A stretch of 64,000 nucleotides of DNA from Schistocephalus solidus (GCA_017591395.1 WEDG01004483.1:77501-141500); one strand, 5' to 3'; positions 29,801 through 40,335 are shown, counted from the first letter of the stretch. Made by a program: numbers and translations. Notes: a model not told the origin generated them from the letters alone.

Positions 29801-32637
29801 TCGCGGCTAAGGACTTACAAGCATCCAATCTTCTACGGTTAAGAATGTCGATATCCTTCTGCATGAGCTTGTAAGTCAGGTCCTTGAGCTCCCAGTCGTA
29901 GAAGAGCGTGTGTGTAGCCATGTGCGCCAGAAGGTGGCCAGCGCGAGGGGCCAAGTTGGCTGCCACATCAATAGTGTAGATGAGATGTTCTCGAGTGGTC
30001 TTGCACCTACAAATCCAGTGCCACAAGACAGGTAAGCTTGAGAAACGTAGGACTTATGAGGAATGCGAAAAGACGCGGGAGGCACCTCCTCTGCCACCTC
30101 ACCTCAGCTCGGCGCCCATCTGTTGAATATGGCGTGTAAGATTCACAGCAGTGTACGCATCGGTAGTCAGGCCACACGAGCGACGAAGAAGGTGAGAAAG
30201 ACCACGCTCTTTGGGCGAGCGTTCACACCTAGAGCCGCTCTCCACAACTGCAACTAGGCGGGCGATTCCTTTCCAGCCGTCGGGTTGGGGCAGGCAGGCG
30301 TACTGTAGAGGGGGAAAGCAAGATTGAAAAAAGTACAGAGAATAGGTACGAGAGCCTAGCTGCTAAAAGGCACAATTTGAAACCATATGCACAATAGGGC
30401 TAAGACGGCAAAAATCGGTCAACTGATGGGACATAGTGAGTCCATCTGCCACCCGCTATAATGTTAAGTTTTTTGAAACTAGCCGATAATAGGCGAAAAT
30501 AAATCGGATGGCACGAGGAGCAGTGGACGACGATGCAACAACCCGAGATCAGTTGCTCACAGGCACCAGCAAAACAGAAGTTAAGCCATCGCACCTGTGA
30601 TGCAGGGAAACGAAAGATATCAGAGTCGCGCTTATCGAAAACGGTTTCAGACGTATGGGTGAATACAAGCACAAACTCACCTGAGTCGGTTTCACGAGAA
30701 GTTCGGTTCTGAAGAAGCGGAAGGCATGTGTACATAATACGGTAAATCTCATAGCTAGGTAAAGGACGGTTTGCAAATCTTAAGGGCTCATCCAAAGAAG
30801 TTTAAAAAGGACGTCGATGTCGTTATGAAACATTCCCTGCTCAGCCAGTCATTCCATTTGGTGGTTGAATAGGCATGCAAAAGATTTCGGGATTGCGTAA
30901 GACGTTGGCCTTGCAACAATTCGCATGGAGAAAGTAATCATAACATCAGCAATGATGGTTTCTTGCCTACTTTTCAAGTCGACACTCAGTAAGTCAGGAA
31001 CATTAGTTTTCAGCCAGTTAATAAAGCTTCACTGCTCTTGCGCTAAAAGTGAACCAATAAGACATCGAAGAAGGCGGGAAGTCGAATTCGTAACAAACTT
31101 CTCTGTAATTTGAAGTATATATTTGCTCTAAACCCAAATAAAAACTTCTCTATGCTGACGGCAGCCATGAACGCGCATTCATGGAATGCGCAGGCTGCTA
31201 CAACTAATGTAATACAAAGAGTTCATTAAAGGTAACCAACGCACTAGAAAGATATAGGGAAAGGGGAAGGATGAGTCCTCGTCTCGAGAATTAAATTGCA
31301 GCCACCGATTTGGTCCAAAAGACACAGGAAGCCATATTTTAATCTTTATATATTTCCACCAGTTACGTCCACCAAATCAGACTGACGAAAGCGATATCAT
31401 TATCTTAGAGGAAGTACGCAAAATGTTCTTGAAAAATGTCCTTACTATTGCGAACTGTAACGCTCGCAACATCAGCTAACAGGTTTAAGTTGAGTTGGGC
31501 GATTCGGCTACATCCGGCCATCAATTGCTTCCACAGAGCAACATTCCATATATGTGTCGAGGAGGGAGAACGTTTGAGTTGTTTGAATTTAGTATTTGCT
31601 AGAGGGAAGCATAGTGTGGCACACATAAAACGGCACCACCAAGTGGGTCAGCAACCATACTGTACTGCTTTTCAAATGACAAATGTTCGTTAAATTCAAA
31701 TCCCTGAACAGAGGATGAAAAAAACCGGGAGGAAGACTACCCCAGCATGATCAGACAAGTGCGTGGGAGAACGTGGACATGTTTTTGGTGCGACCCGGTA
31801 AACGAGTACTAACGCACTTTTGGATCACTAACCCAACAAAATCACCAAGCTTATGCTGACTGAATCACAGGATGTTTATTCAGTCCAACCCTATTCCTCT
31901 ATGGGGCAGATTCAAACGCAAGCTGAGAGCCGGTAGCACGTCCGTCTCTGATCACCACCGAAAATTTTCTAACAAATCCAATACTCTTATCGATGCCATC
32001 CTCTTTTAAAATGAGACTGGGTTGTGATTATTGCAGTCATCTGCGTATACTCACTACGGGGTCAAAAAATCTAATGAATTAGGAGCTAAACATGATGCAG
32101 AACCCATCAACACATTCCATCCTAAACGGCTACAAAAGGAACAAAAGAAATCGCAACCTGATTGTAGTGTTGAGGTCCCAAAACAGAATTATCCTTCACA
32201 CGTTCTTTCACAACTTTAAAAATGAGAAATTGCACAGTAGCACAGGTGAGTCCAAAGTTCGCTGTGGATTAGCCGTCCACGGAAGGCACCGTATCCAACC
32301 CTGATGAAACAAACCACTAAGGTGGTGTGTGTGAAGACGGTCGCTATACCGAATCTAAGGCCCCTAGCGCACGCGTGCAAGGAAAGTGCTCGGATGCTAT
32401 AAAAGGTATAAGCACAGTCGTTCAAGAGCAGACTATGTGGTCTTAGGCTTCATAAAAATGCATAAATAACATTATAGGTAGTAGTTGGTTTGAAACAATG
32501 AGAAGTATACTCACCCGACTGCCATTAGCCGCTTCGGCAACCGTTACCATATGTGTGGGATCAGATGGTTTGCTCTTAAGCGCAACCGTCTGGGCAGCCC
32601 GAATTGGGAAGGCGAGAACATTGCACAGTTTAGGTGT
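17634..32637 (-). CDS. UQCRC2: Ubiquinol-cytochrome c reductase core protein 2, spliced gene
   Basis: Coding exons in gene order: 32637-32515, 30302-30103, 30006-29819, (gap), 21164-20880, 19063-18694, 17883-17634; about 1.42 kb of coding sequence. Phases match at every junction except the one spanning 29.8-21.2 kb, where one or more small exons (roughly 10-15 codons by family length) are unresolved. The first exon with the start Met and mitochondrial presequence also lies unfound above 32.64 kb. The product is a peptidase M16-fold, matrix-side subunit of respiratory complex III. The M16 zinc motif HxxEH is degenerate (HLLRR), which separates core protein 2 from the active mitochondrial processing peptidase beta and fits its structural role. 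The C-terminal length matches the family. Antisense to many repeats in its introns. Confidence 0.88.
18694..19063 (-). CDS. UQCRC2: UQCRC2 penultimate exon
   Basis: Acceptor CGCGCCAG, donor AA|GTAAGC. It reads GEIRRNLELAEVTHAALAW, a variable stretch, YSDQGLFGFMVTGSGGEA and EKLANNGLSLRQFQQAK. The GGE..R opening and the 'YSDSGLFG'-like word are hallmarks of the core protein 2 C-terminal lobe. An Ala-rich stretch (DTYAAAAAIATPLY) replaces the usual F...AF.A.Y segment. Confidence 0.92.
19153..19960 (+). repeat. Tandem array of GC-rich repeat R (unit about 370 bases)
   Basis: Two near-identical units (about 19163-19532 and 19533-19905) plus a partial third. Each has CCACGTGGTAGATGCGTTGG, CCAACACGGGGGCCACATTA, CCGCGCCAGCCA.CTGCGTC, a GGGGGAGGAG..GAGAGTGC stretch and CACGCGCAAGTCACCGTCCC. 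It starts about 90 bases from a UQCRC2 exon, inside the intron. Confidence 0.9.
20055..20800 (+). repeat. GC-rich repeat R, two consecutive copies
   Basis: Two units each opening with GTGGCTTG.AAGG.TGCCAA (20058 and 20412 areas); the second runs through GGATCCGAGCC-like, GTGGTGGTACGCCCAGGGGC and the CACGCGCAAGTCACCGTCCC end. It abuts a UQCRC2 exon at 20880. Confidence 0.88.
20880..21164 (-). CDS. UQCRC2: UQCRC2 exon, linker between M16 lobes
   Basis: The acceptor CCATCCATTAG gives two bases completing a ..TG codon; the donor G|GTGAGT splits the Gly of GGE. It reads VAVELLHEAAFG, GSGLGNSLYATADKLGNYS, HRFIERNFTPTKVAFAICG and VIQPAKPLGFIAG. The L-L-H-x-A-A-F and GLGNSLY words are strongly typical of core protein 2. 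Confidence 0.93.
21415..21495 (-). repeat. SINE 3' fragment
   Basis: CAAAGACAAGGGAGACTGGA with ATTGCCATTTCTG is the reverse complement of the tRNA-SINE end; the rest of the unit is lost. Confidence 0.75.
22685..22851. repeat. Hairpin element, arms of about 70 bases
   Basis: GGAGTAACTCCTTCGGAACA .. GGCTCGCT (22685-22722) is the exact inverse, but for one base, of 22814-22851, and the symmetry continues more weakly through GAATATTTAAGCCAATAT versus ATTCTGGCTGAAATATTC. The loop is only about 25 bases. It looks like a MITE-type or foldback insertion in a UQCRC2 intron. Confidence 0.85.
22855..23030 (-). repeat. tRNA-derived SINE
   Basis: On the - strand: A-box CGTGGCTCAATG, B-box AAGTTCGAGCCCCGGG, then body GACGGCTAATGAGCCAGAAATGG and end CCTGTCTCCCTTGTCTTTGC. 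It starts four bases after the hairpin element. Confidence 0.85.
23031..24559. other. UQCRC2 intron; one unexplained 195-codon open frame
   Basis: A + strand frame 23585-24169 stays open for 194 residues with a hydrophobic stretch (VTLFAALFFYLLAFSW), Ser/Thr-rich flanks and no family I recognise; an overlapping - strand frame (23781-23452) is also open. GC-rich pyrimidine-biased sequence alone can give this, so I do not call a gene. Confidence 0.35.
24560..24745 (+). repeat. GC-rich repeat R, diverged fragment
   Basis: The C-run, CTTCTGTCGTCCTGGCACTG, GAAGGAGGGGGAGAGTGC, GTAGATGC-GTGCGAGTC and CTCAAGTCACCGTCC follow repeat R order but with many changes. Confidence 0.6.
25588..25791 (-). CDS. 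Possible terminal exon of an unknown transcript
   Basis: A good acceptor (CACTCCTCCCACACAG) opens directly into 67 codons: TVFRWQDEIEMVGINTIAVK, then TLRSSTKMLTAFFTPTKLVF and a polar end, stop at 25588-25590. It does not resemble any part of UQCRC2 and I do not recognise the family. It could be a terminal exon of a nested gene on the same strand, an alternative UQCRC2 3' end, or chance. Confidence 0.3.
   Translation of the reverse strand, partial: TVFRWQDEIEMVGINTIAVKPTLRSSTKMLTAFFTPTKLVFKSVPTSRGVSAKEEPVESQLRSKEST
26168..27110 (+). repeat. GC-rich repeat R, three consecutive partial copies
   Basis: GGATCCGAGCCAGGTGTGGT starts copies at about 26170 and 26858; GTGGCTTGGAAGGTTG and TGGAGTGGCTGACTGG start others at about 26315 and 26708. 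All are in + orientation like every other R copy. Recurrent open frames (CVEWLTGGLRVRL) are shadows of the shared sequence. Confidence 0.88.
27111..29818. other. UQCRC2 large intron
   Basis: No gene recognised. About 28195-28300 holds an inverted copy of the 10270-10385 short repeat (GCCTTGGGGCTCACTCTTGA). The missing UQCRC2 mini-exon could lie here or in 21.2-26 kb. Confidence 0.5.
29819..30006 (-). CDS. UQCRC2: UQCRC2 exon, N-lobe
   Basis: The acceptor TTTGTAG gives one base that completes Arg, then CKTTREHLIYTIDVAANLAP and FYDWELKDLTYKLMQKDIDI; donor T|GTAAGT (phase 1). It corresponds to the 'TREN..Y.V.....D' and 'f..WE..dL' region of the family. Confidence 0.88.
30103..30302 (-). CDS. 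UQCRC2: UQCRC2 exon with degenerate M16 zinc motif
   Basis: The acceptor CCTCTACAG starts in phase 0 and the donor is AG|GTGAGG. It reads GIARLVAVVESGSRCERSP, RGLSHLLRRSCGLTT and NLTRHIQQMGAEL. The H-L-L-R-R in place of HxxEH means no catalytic zinc site. Confidence 0.9.
30303..32514. other. UQCRC2 intron 2
   Basis: No recognisable gene or repeat family. Open frames at 30400-30795 and 31405-31693 overlap on both strands and show no family motif. Confidence 0.45.
32515..32637 (-). CDS. UQCRC2: UQCRC2 exon 2, N-terminal region
   Basis: The acceptor TTTCTGATTTCAG and donor CGG|GTGAGT give exactly 41 codons, phase 0 at both ends. The first half is rich in Arg/Lys/Ala and hydroxyl residues as in a mitochondrial presequence or its boundary; the second half, HMVTVAEAANGSR, corresponds to the first beta strand of the M16 fold. 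No start codon is placed here; the first exon is upstream. Confidence 0.7.
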
Positions 32638-34049
32638 CTGAAATCAGAAATGAGAAGTCGAGGTGAAACTAGTATCGCATAACATTATTAATCAAAAACA
32701 CTCCGCGGTTAGAACTAGGCTTGCGTCATTTTCCGGCGTGCCACAGTTGAACGTTCTAAAATCCCCAACAACAGTGTGGATGTCCCAGAGTGCTCATATG
32801 GTATTCGCAAAATCATGATTGAGATTGAAATGCAACAACGTGAATAAATGAATTACATTCAGTGATCGTCCATCTTTTAACAGAGGACAACAACAGGGTG
32901 TGACCCATTATTTCTGACCTTGACATTGGGGAGAACGAAGCGTGAAACGCTTGTGAAATTCACTGCGTTGAACCACTAGGTTACCATAAACACCTGTTTA
33001 CAACACCCTACAAGACACCTATTCACCTAGTGGTGGTGCGAACATTTGCATGTGAGAAAATGCATAACGACTATGGCCATCCCAACAAAGTAATTTGAGT
33101 AAATTCGATGAAAATCCTCCATAAGTGGTAACCTTTAACATCTTTCCAAAATAAAGTTTCAAGCAAATAGCTGCGTCACAACTTAAATAAGGTTATAAAT
33201 ACGCAAAAAAGATAGACCCAAAACTGGAAAGTTATTCGTTTCAAGCAATCTTACACCCGACCAGGCTTTAATACAGTATTAAAAGGATATATGGATGTAA
33301 AAACTCAATTAAGAGAAGATACGTGTCTTCAAAGTTAGCGGCAGACCAGCCCAGCATAATGGAAGCTGCACCCCTCGTATAACTTATTTTATACGTAGCC
33401 AAATTAAAGCCTGAAGATTTTTATTTAAGCACGCATCGATAGTAAGTATAAAATGCAGTTCAGACAACCTTCATGTTCCCCGAACTCAAACCACGCGGAC
33501 CAAAGTTTGAATAAAGTACTGGCTCAGGTTAGAAAGAGGCAGTATGATATCGCGAAGGCAGCACGGCTGCTGAAACAAGAGCAGTATGCTATCCGATCCC
33601 CAAAATTATTACGCTTCCGGAAGAGTTTGATTAAACTATTCAAATATAATCACGTAGTTTATCAGTTGACGCGTGATGCCTGCAACTTATAATGAAGTAA
33701 GCAGGGGGTAGGTTGTCACAGCATCCAGAGAAAGAAACAGACATGAGAAACAGATCACTCTCTCATAAAGGAAATGGGTACATTTTCCTTGAAAATGGAA
33801 CTTACGTTGAAGAATATTGGTAAAGGACTGGTATTTTACCTCGTCTACTGCATATCCACGCCACTTAAGACCACCCATGTAATGAGTTGATTTGATTTAA
33901 CCGTGCAAGCATTCACACGCCGGTGGCTTGTTTCTTTCAAAATTGTTTGAAAATATGTCTTCCGTATATGACTGATTCCCAGTGAAGTTACAAGCGTTGA
34001 GTTTCTGAACATGTGAAATTCGATACGTATTAAAAGCTCTTCCTGCTAG
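32638..34049. other. Upstream of UQCRC2 exon 2; first exon/promoter expected
   Basis: The first UQCRC2 exon should lie here or further right, but a short exon with ATG and phase-0 donor cannot be singled out. No other gene is seen. Confidence 0.4.
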
Positions 34050-34735
34050 CACATGGCCCCGTCTTATGTGGTGCTATGGCAGGGCTAGGCGGGGCTTTGT
34101 CCAACGTACGTTGGGGCACATATTATATTCAGGAACCTCAAATTTCCTGAATGCTTCACACCACAAGGGAATAAAATATTACATGTGTATGCGTATAATT
34201 TCACACTAAAATAAACTTGTTTACGTAAAAAATAATAATTTTTCCATAAAATCATGTTTTAAGCGTAGGTTACGTGAACTTGAGTAAAACTGCACCTTTG
34301 TTTAAGTCACTCATCTGGAGAGCACTTATCTGTTCACCGCATCGTTTGTTCAACGCCGTGAGTGTGTTGCGATACAACAAAAGTCATTTGACCCATGTCT
34401 GTTGTTTGACTGAGGTGTGTTTCCGGTTACAGAGACCGTGTAGCAGTTGGTGCTTTTTGTAGTGTTCCAGGGTCAAACGCTACGGACGGTGCCTCACTCC
34501 CCGAAGTTGCTTCCAACGCTACACTCACTTTGGTTCATCCCGTTTGTTGTCCGGAGCACACTGTACATGAGACGTTTCCGTGACCGATTCCAGTCAAGGA
34601 GCTACCGCACACTCTGTACTCCCTTTTTCTATTGCTATATACATCATCGTTGTCTTATTTAATAAAGTGTCTCTTTCAAACGATATCCGATATTCAACTG
34701 CTTGGAGTGCGCACAACTATTAGTGACGAGCAACA
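34050..34735 (+). repeat. Possible decayed solo LTR
   Basis: An AATAAA in TTTAATAAAGTG (about 34660), a following T-rich stretch and ATTAGTGACGAGCAACATAA (about 34715) resemble the R-U5/primer-site border of Ty3/Gypsy elements. No partner LTR or internal domain is present, so this is tentative. Confidence 0.25.
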
Positions 34736-34784
34736 TAAGCAGTGGATCAAGGAACCTTACTCGGTAGGTTACCTAGTGAAGAAA

Positions 34785-36800
34785 TAAATAAATAAATTTT
34801 ACATTTAAGGCTCAGAGGGCTCCATCATTACAAACGGAGTATTGCGGTATAAATAAATACAAAGTGGATAATTGCTGCATTATGTAAAGAGCCATATGAA
34901 CAGCTGGAATGAGTAGCATGATAGGCATATCCGATTCAGAATGATTCGTCATTTTTATAAAAATAGTTCGAAATCTTTGGAATATAGGGCCAGCTAGAAA
35001 AGAAGCAGTAAAAACCTCCTACAGTTAAATCAGAAGCGGAGTTCGACGAGCCACCAATTTTAAAAGAGAAACTAGAAGAAAAAAACTGCTTCTTTAAAAA
35101 ATAATAGCTAGAGTTGATTGGATTGGTTCGATAAAATTGGATAGTACTGTGATTTTGCTGACAACGTATGAGGGTTCGGAACACTCTTTGTCGGTTGAGA
35201 TGTAATGCAACAGCCATAGTTACTGTTTATAACCATCAGGGAGGTGAGAGAGGAGAAACTCATCGTAGACAACAGGGTCGAAACACAGAGGGGAAAATAG
35301 AGGTCATTAGATCATCACCGAGATGTGACTTGCTGACTGCATAGTCCACCAACAGGGTGACGAAATTATCAGAAACCGCCACGATCATCAACATCTTCCG
35401 ATGGACATCGTCAGTCTTGCAAAATTAAAGAAAATATCAAGGTTGTCAAGGGTTGGCGATTAAAGTTGAAAAGGAGGAGACGAAAAAGTGACTGCAAAGA
35501 TTGACTCTGCAGAGGATAATGAAAACCTGTTTATAAACCAATGTTATGTTAAGGGAACTACCTCAAATACCAGGAGGAGCCTTTTCAAATTCCAAAATAT
35601 GCGAGTTTTGGAAGGAAACAGACAATAAGGAATATATATCTTCAAAAGTTATATGTTTGCGTAATTTGGTTTTGAAAATCACTAAAGTAGATGACTGCCT
35701 AATTTCGAGAGGGAGATTATTCCAGACGAATGCATATTTGGTGGCCAAACACTGAGAACGGTTAGTTGTTGAGCTTAGTGGTGTTGAAATGATCAGGGAG
35801 GAATTACGAGTGGCATAAGATCGATCTACCGGAGTAAGAGCGTTAATTCTTGCGAGATTTGGAGTAGAGTTAACGAGCAACAGGAAGCAGAGAATGGCTC
35901 GATAATTTTTACGTCCGAACGAGATCCCGACTTGAAGACAGGAAAAATAAAAAATGTCTTCCATGAATCAGGAAAGAATCCGTTTAAAAGATATCCTGAG
36001 AATATATGGCTAAGCAATCGGGGGAAGCTCGGTACTCTCTTAATAACTGAGTTTGGAATACCATCGGTCCCCGGAGAGAGCGAGTATTTTGAACGAATTA
36101 TTTGCTTACGAAATACTTCTAAGGAGAAATCAATGGGGATTCTATCATTTAATGAGGATGCCTGAAACGTCGGAACCGGTTCCGATTCCATCGTAATATT
36201 AGTTGCAAAGACCGAACTTAACAATTCTGCCTTGTCAGAGTCTTCGAGAACGAAGGTCTTAGCTTCATTTTTTAATGGGGGTATTTCATTACCTCGTTTA
36301 GAGGAGGATCGACGGCGGAACAGTTGAGCAAGAGATTTTGCAGAGTTTGGCTTGATAAGTACGCAAGATTCCCTCTGCAAGACGAATCTAAGAAGCTAAT
36401 TCAAAAATATCTGCGATCCTTAGATGCACAGATAACGAACTGGTATATGGATCGTTTAACTGCTTCCTCAGTTTCTTTAGACTTGGCAAAAAAGTGAGGG
36501 ATGGTGGATTCCTAAGAGTAGGGCTTGACAATTTTGGTTGGCACAAATTCCAGGATGTTATTTAAAACGACCGACATGAGGTCACAAAGACTTGCTGTGT
36601 CGTTCTTATAGGAGAGATGCTTCCAGTCCAGAGTCAAAAAAGTTATTAATTAAGCAAATATCTGCGAGGTCAAAAGCATAATTGGTACGAACGGCACTTG
36701 CCTTTTTCGAAAAGACAATCGGAAGGCAGCAGTGAATTAATGTATTGTCACTTTGGAAGAGGCCCTGATTAAAAATCGACGAAGAGGGGCACAATGCCAT
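34785..36800 (-). mobile_element. LINE family 'F3' copy with RT palm deleted
   Basis: On the - strand, a linker region (36800-36390) is followed by RT fingers (LSPGTDGIPNSVIK about 36075; FFPDSWKTFFIFPVFKSGSR about 35990), then directly by the C-terminal region (LARINALTPVDRSY, FVWNNLPLEIRQS, about 35870-35690), a 3' UTR and an (ATTT)n tail at 34785-34800. The palm with the catalytic box is missing, indicating an internal deletion near 35.9 kb. Confidence 0.8.
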
Positions 36801-36854
36801 TTGTGAAAATCAGCTCTAAAATATGCTTGTCTCTCGTTGAAGAACGGAAAAGCT

Positions 36855-37430
36855 AACTGTAATATCTTTGATGAGCCTTATCGCACGTGGATGTTCGTCG
36901 CCATTCGTTTTCGTAACAAATTGTCGGTACCTGGGATGGGTTCCCAGACGACGTCACACTGGCGGATACGACAGATACATACAAACATAAACTTGATTTA
37001 TATTCGCTTGACTACTAACGTTCATTCTTACAGGAAGGCACTGCAACATCATAACAAAAATGTGCATACACATGGAGATAATGGTGGTTGACTGGGCCTA
37101 GATCCGACTGTTAGAAAACTATTTTCTTTCTTTGTAAATATGTTACTCACTACTTTATATTAACATATGATTTTTAACCAGAATATTTTCGATGAGTCTT
37201 ATCCAACCTGTATGTTCGTCACCTTTCGTTTTCGCAGCGAGTTTTTCAATGCCTGGATCAAACTCCCAGAGGACACGACCGCCAAATGTGAACATAAACT
37301 GTATTTATATTCGATTGAAAATTAACGTTCATTCTTATAGGAAGGAACTGCTACATCATGCAAAAGCTTTGCACATACATACAGATAACGGTGATATCTA
37401 TTATTTGACATAGGTAATAATCGGACCTTT
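36855..37430 (+). repeat. Tandem duplication of a LINE 3' end
   Basis: Two units of about 330 bases (36860-37185, 37186-37430) share ATCTTTGATGAGCCTTATC-type starts, CGTTCATTCTTA.AGGAAGG and ATGGAGATAA-like ends. In unit two, FFNAWIKLPEDTTAKCEHKL with YLYSIEN and a stop reads as the last residues of an RT protein, so these are repeated 3' ends of a + strand LINE. Confidence 0.75.
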
Positions 37431-37917
37431 TGAATGCTTGTGCCCAGATTCCACTGTTAAAAACATTTTTTATTTCTACGTGAATGTGTTATTCACTTCT
37501 TTGAAATGACGGGTATTTACACTTCAATATTGCAGTTAATTTTTTTATATCAATAGGGTCTTAAAAGGCCATGCCTATTACCCTAAAGTATACTGAAATC
37601 ATGAATTGCATATTTGAGTCAATTTTGAGACTACTAGGTGTAATCAAGCAACGCTTGGGTACCAAGGCAGGTAGATTACGATGATTTAAGGTTGTTTATT
37701 TCAACTTTGATCGAACCTATGACTGGAATCTATGCAGGATACGCAGGGTAAAACATTTATGCTCATATAGATTCCCAACTGGTTGATATGTTGACAGTAA
37801 AAATGGTTACGGCAAACAAATTATTGTTTGAAATTGATAATCTTTTTAAAATTTCAACTAAAATTCTATGTTTGTGCTTTATAATTCTATTTTGTACGTG
37901 GGTTTATAAGGACGGCA

Positions 37918-38280
37918 AGTGAGGCTACGTCGGGTGCAGCAGTATACGACTGAATGTTTCCACCTATTGTAAAATACAACAACCAAAGGTATATTTAGTT
38001 AATTATTTATTTATTTAATTAAAATATTTGTTTAAAATGTTAGAAATAGAAAACTTTATAAACAATTAAGCCAATAAATATAGCAAGAAACGAAAAAATC
38101 GATTCGAAGTTGAGAACGAGAAATGAGGCTATGACGTCTGGACACTATGTGACTGTATATTTCCACCTATTGATAAACACATACACCACAGGTATGCACA
38201 GTTGATTAAGGGTTGGAAATGCAAAACTTTTATCAAAAATTAAGCCAATAACGTCAGCAAGAAACAAAGTGATACGTTGA
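37918..38280 (-). repeat. Direct repeat (about 200-base unit) in F3 tail
   Basis: GAGGCTA.G.CGT and TTTCCACCTATTG with AAGCCAATAA occur at 37920-38075 and again at 38122-38255. This appears to be a duplicated 3' portion of the adjacent F3 copy. Confidence 0.6.
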
Positions 38281-38284
38281 AATT

Positions 38285-39000
38285 TGAAATTTCCCTTAGC
38301 TTTCGAATGGATCCGACTCAAGCCCCGGTCCTGGACGGAAGAACATTCAGTCATAGAGCAACCTTTAAAAATAACAGGTTGTGGCAGCCTTACAGGTACA
38401 AAACTCATGAAACGACACTTGGAATGTGAGAATTCCATTAGCCTAAGTTCGAATGAATTGGTTTTAGGCATCGTTTGTCCGTAGAGTTAGAGAAGGAATA
38501 CACGCAGTTGAGGACATCAGCATAAATATAATATTGAGAATGATTAAATATCACTGAAATATCATTTATGCAAAGTAAGAAAAACAAAGGACCTGTCACG
38601 GTTCTTTGAAGGACACCACTCACAATCGGGGTAGCTTAAAATAATTTTGTATTCGATCAGATAGGTATGATCTAAGAAAGTTAGTAAGGGGACTACGAAA
38701 ACCCATAGCCTCTAGTTTAGCTAGAAGTCCCCTGTGAGGAACTTTATGGAATGCCTTACTAAGATCAAAATCGATAATTACTCCAGATAGATGATCCTTA
38801 CGAAGAGAGGTAAGTAGATTTAGAAAAGACATATGGCAGGTTTCACAATAGCGGTTTGGTAAAAAGCCACGTTGGGAGGAGTTGATAATTTTTTACTTAT
38901 GCAATTTCTTATGCCGATTCTAATGATATTTTCCTGTCTCTTCTGTGTAAGATATTTAATCTTGCTTTGGAAAGTGAAACATTTTCCAGTGTAAAAAGAA
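38285..39000 (-). mobile_element. F3 LINE, RT palm/thumb fragment
   Basis: On the - strand: FDLSKAFHKVPHRGLLAKL (about 38775-38720), a GVLQRTVTGPLFFLLCIND block (about 38620-38560, changed from GVPQG), YIYADVLNCVYSF (catalytic YADD now Y-A-D-V), and MSFVPVRLPQPVIFKGCSM (about 38400-38345). Stops and frameshifts are present. Confidence 0.8.
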
Positions 39001-39029
39001 TCCCATATTCTACCTATCACCAAACACGG

Positions 39030-40335
39030 CCAATCTACGTCATTTGACGACTTTCGGCTAATCAACACCCTGTCTGTAGCTTCGAAAACCTTGACGACCT
39101 TGATCAAATATAAGATGGTGTATCATTTAACCGAAAACAACCTGCTGAGTGCAACCCAGCATGGGTTCCTAAAAACAAGGTCTTGCGATACCTGTCAGCT
39201 CTTTTACTTTGATCAAGTTCTACAATCTAGGGACAATGTATTTGTTCTTAACATAGTCTAGTTCGACTTCACTAAGGCCTTTGATCGTGTTGACCATGCC
39301 ATTCTTCTCCTTAAACTCTCCTCTTTCGGGATATTTGATAAACTTCTGAACTTGATATCTTCTTACCTGAGCTCTCGCACACAACATGTGAAGATCTCCA
39401 ATGTTATCTCTTACCCTGCGCGTGTGAGGAGTGGAGTTCGTCGGGGTAGTGTGCTTGGCCCACTCTTATTTTGTCTTTTTGTCAGTGATGTAACAGGTTT
39501 ATTTCATATTGGTAGGCCCTTTATGCATGTTGACGATTTACAATTTGCCTATCGATACAAACCGGCAGATCAGGACACCGTGCTTGAATTATTAAAAAAA
39601 TGATCTTAGGCCTTTGCACAGTGGTGCTGCCCATGGCGCCTTTCCATTTCTTGGCACAAAATGTTCCGTTATGGTTGTTAGCGAAGACCATCAGCCTCAA
39701 CTAAGCATAGATGGCCACGACCTAAATGTGCCTGGCGTTGTTAAGGATCTGGTCATATCATATTCCGACGGTCTTAATCTTTCAGGACGTTGCGCCCTGA
39801 TTTTCTCCAAAGCACGCAGAACTACCGGGTCTATCCTCCAAAATTTTTAAATCATTGATATTAGACTCCACCTTTATAAAATGTACGTTAGCCTGGCCTG
39901 GAATACTGTTCGTTTCTATTAAGCCTTCTGCGAGCTATTGAACAGAAGAAAAATGAATCGGTTCAGCACTTCTTTACGAAAATAATTTATCGTTTGAGCA
40001 CCGTAATCTGTCGTATCAAGAACGCTGTATGCCTATAAACATTGATCATTTATGGTTTCGCCGAGTACAGAATGGAATCCTTTTACTTTTTAAGCTTTTG
40101 AATAGTCATAAATTTAATCCTTTTACCACTGTGAGGCAGCTTGACCACCCTCGGCACAGCAGTCATCGCAATGTCTTTTTATTTCTTCAATTAGCTCGCA
40201 CAGTTAAGTGTCGTCGATTCTTTTCTGTAAGCGTCATAGCCATCCGGAATCAACTACCCCATAATGTAAAAATCCCGCGAAGTTATTCTTTGTTTGAGAG
40301 AACTATTGCTAGTTTATTGCATTCAGAATAGCTTC
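39030..40335 (+). mobile_element. Second LINE lineage, RT fragment
   Basis: + strand: TTFRLINTLSVASKTL (about 39045), SATQHGFLKTRSCDTCQL, a stop, FDFTKAFDRVDHAI (about 39262-39303), RSGVRRGSVLGPLLFCLF (P-Q changed to R-R), HVDDLQFAY (about 39527, catalytic pair kept), a thumb block and a C-terminal domain to 40331. Stops and a frameshift near 39602 break it; the 5' half is missing. Confidence 0.82.

Noticed and set aside
17634..32637. Mitochondrial processing peptidase alpha or beta
   Set aside because: LLHEAAFG/GLGNSLY, the GGE..R block, YSDQGLFG and the C-terminal length fit UQCRC2 better; beta would need an intact HxxEH.
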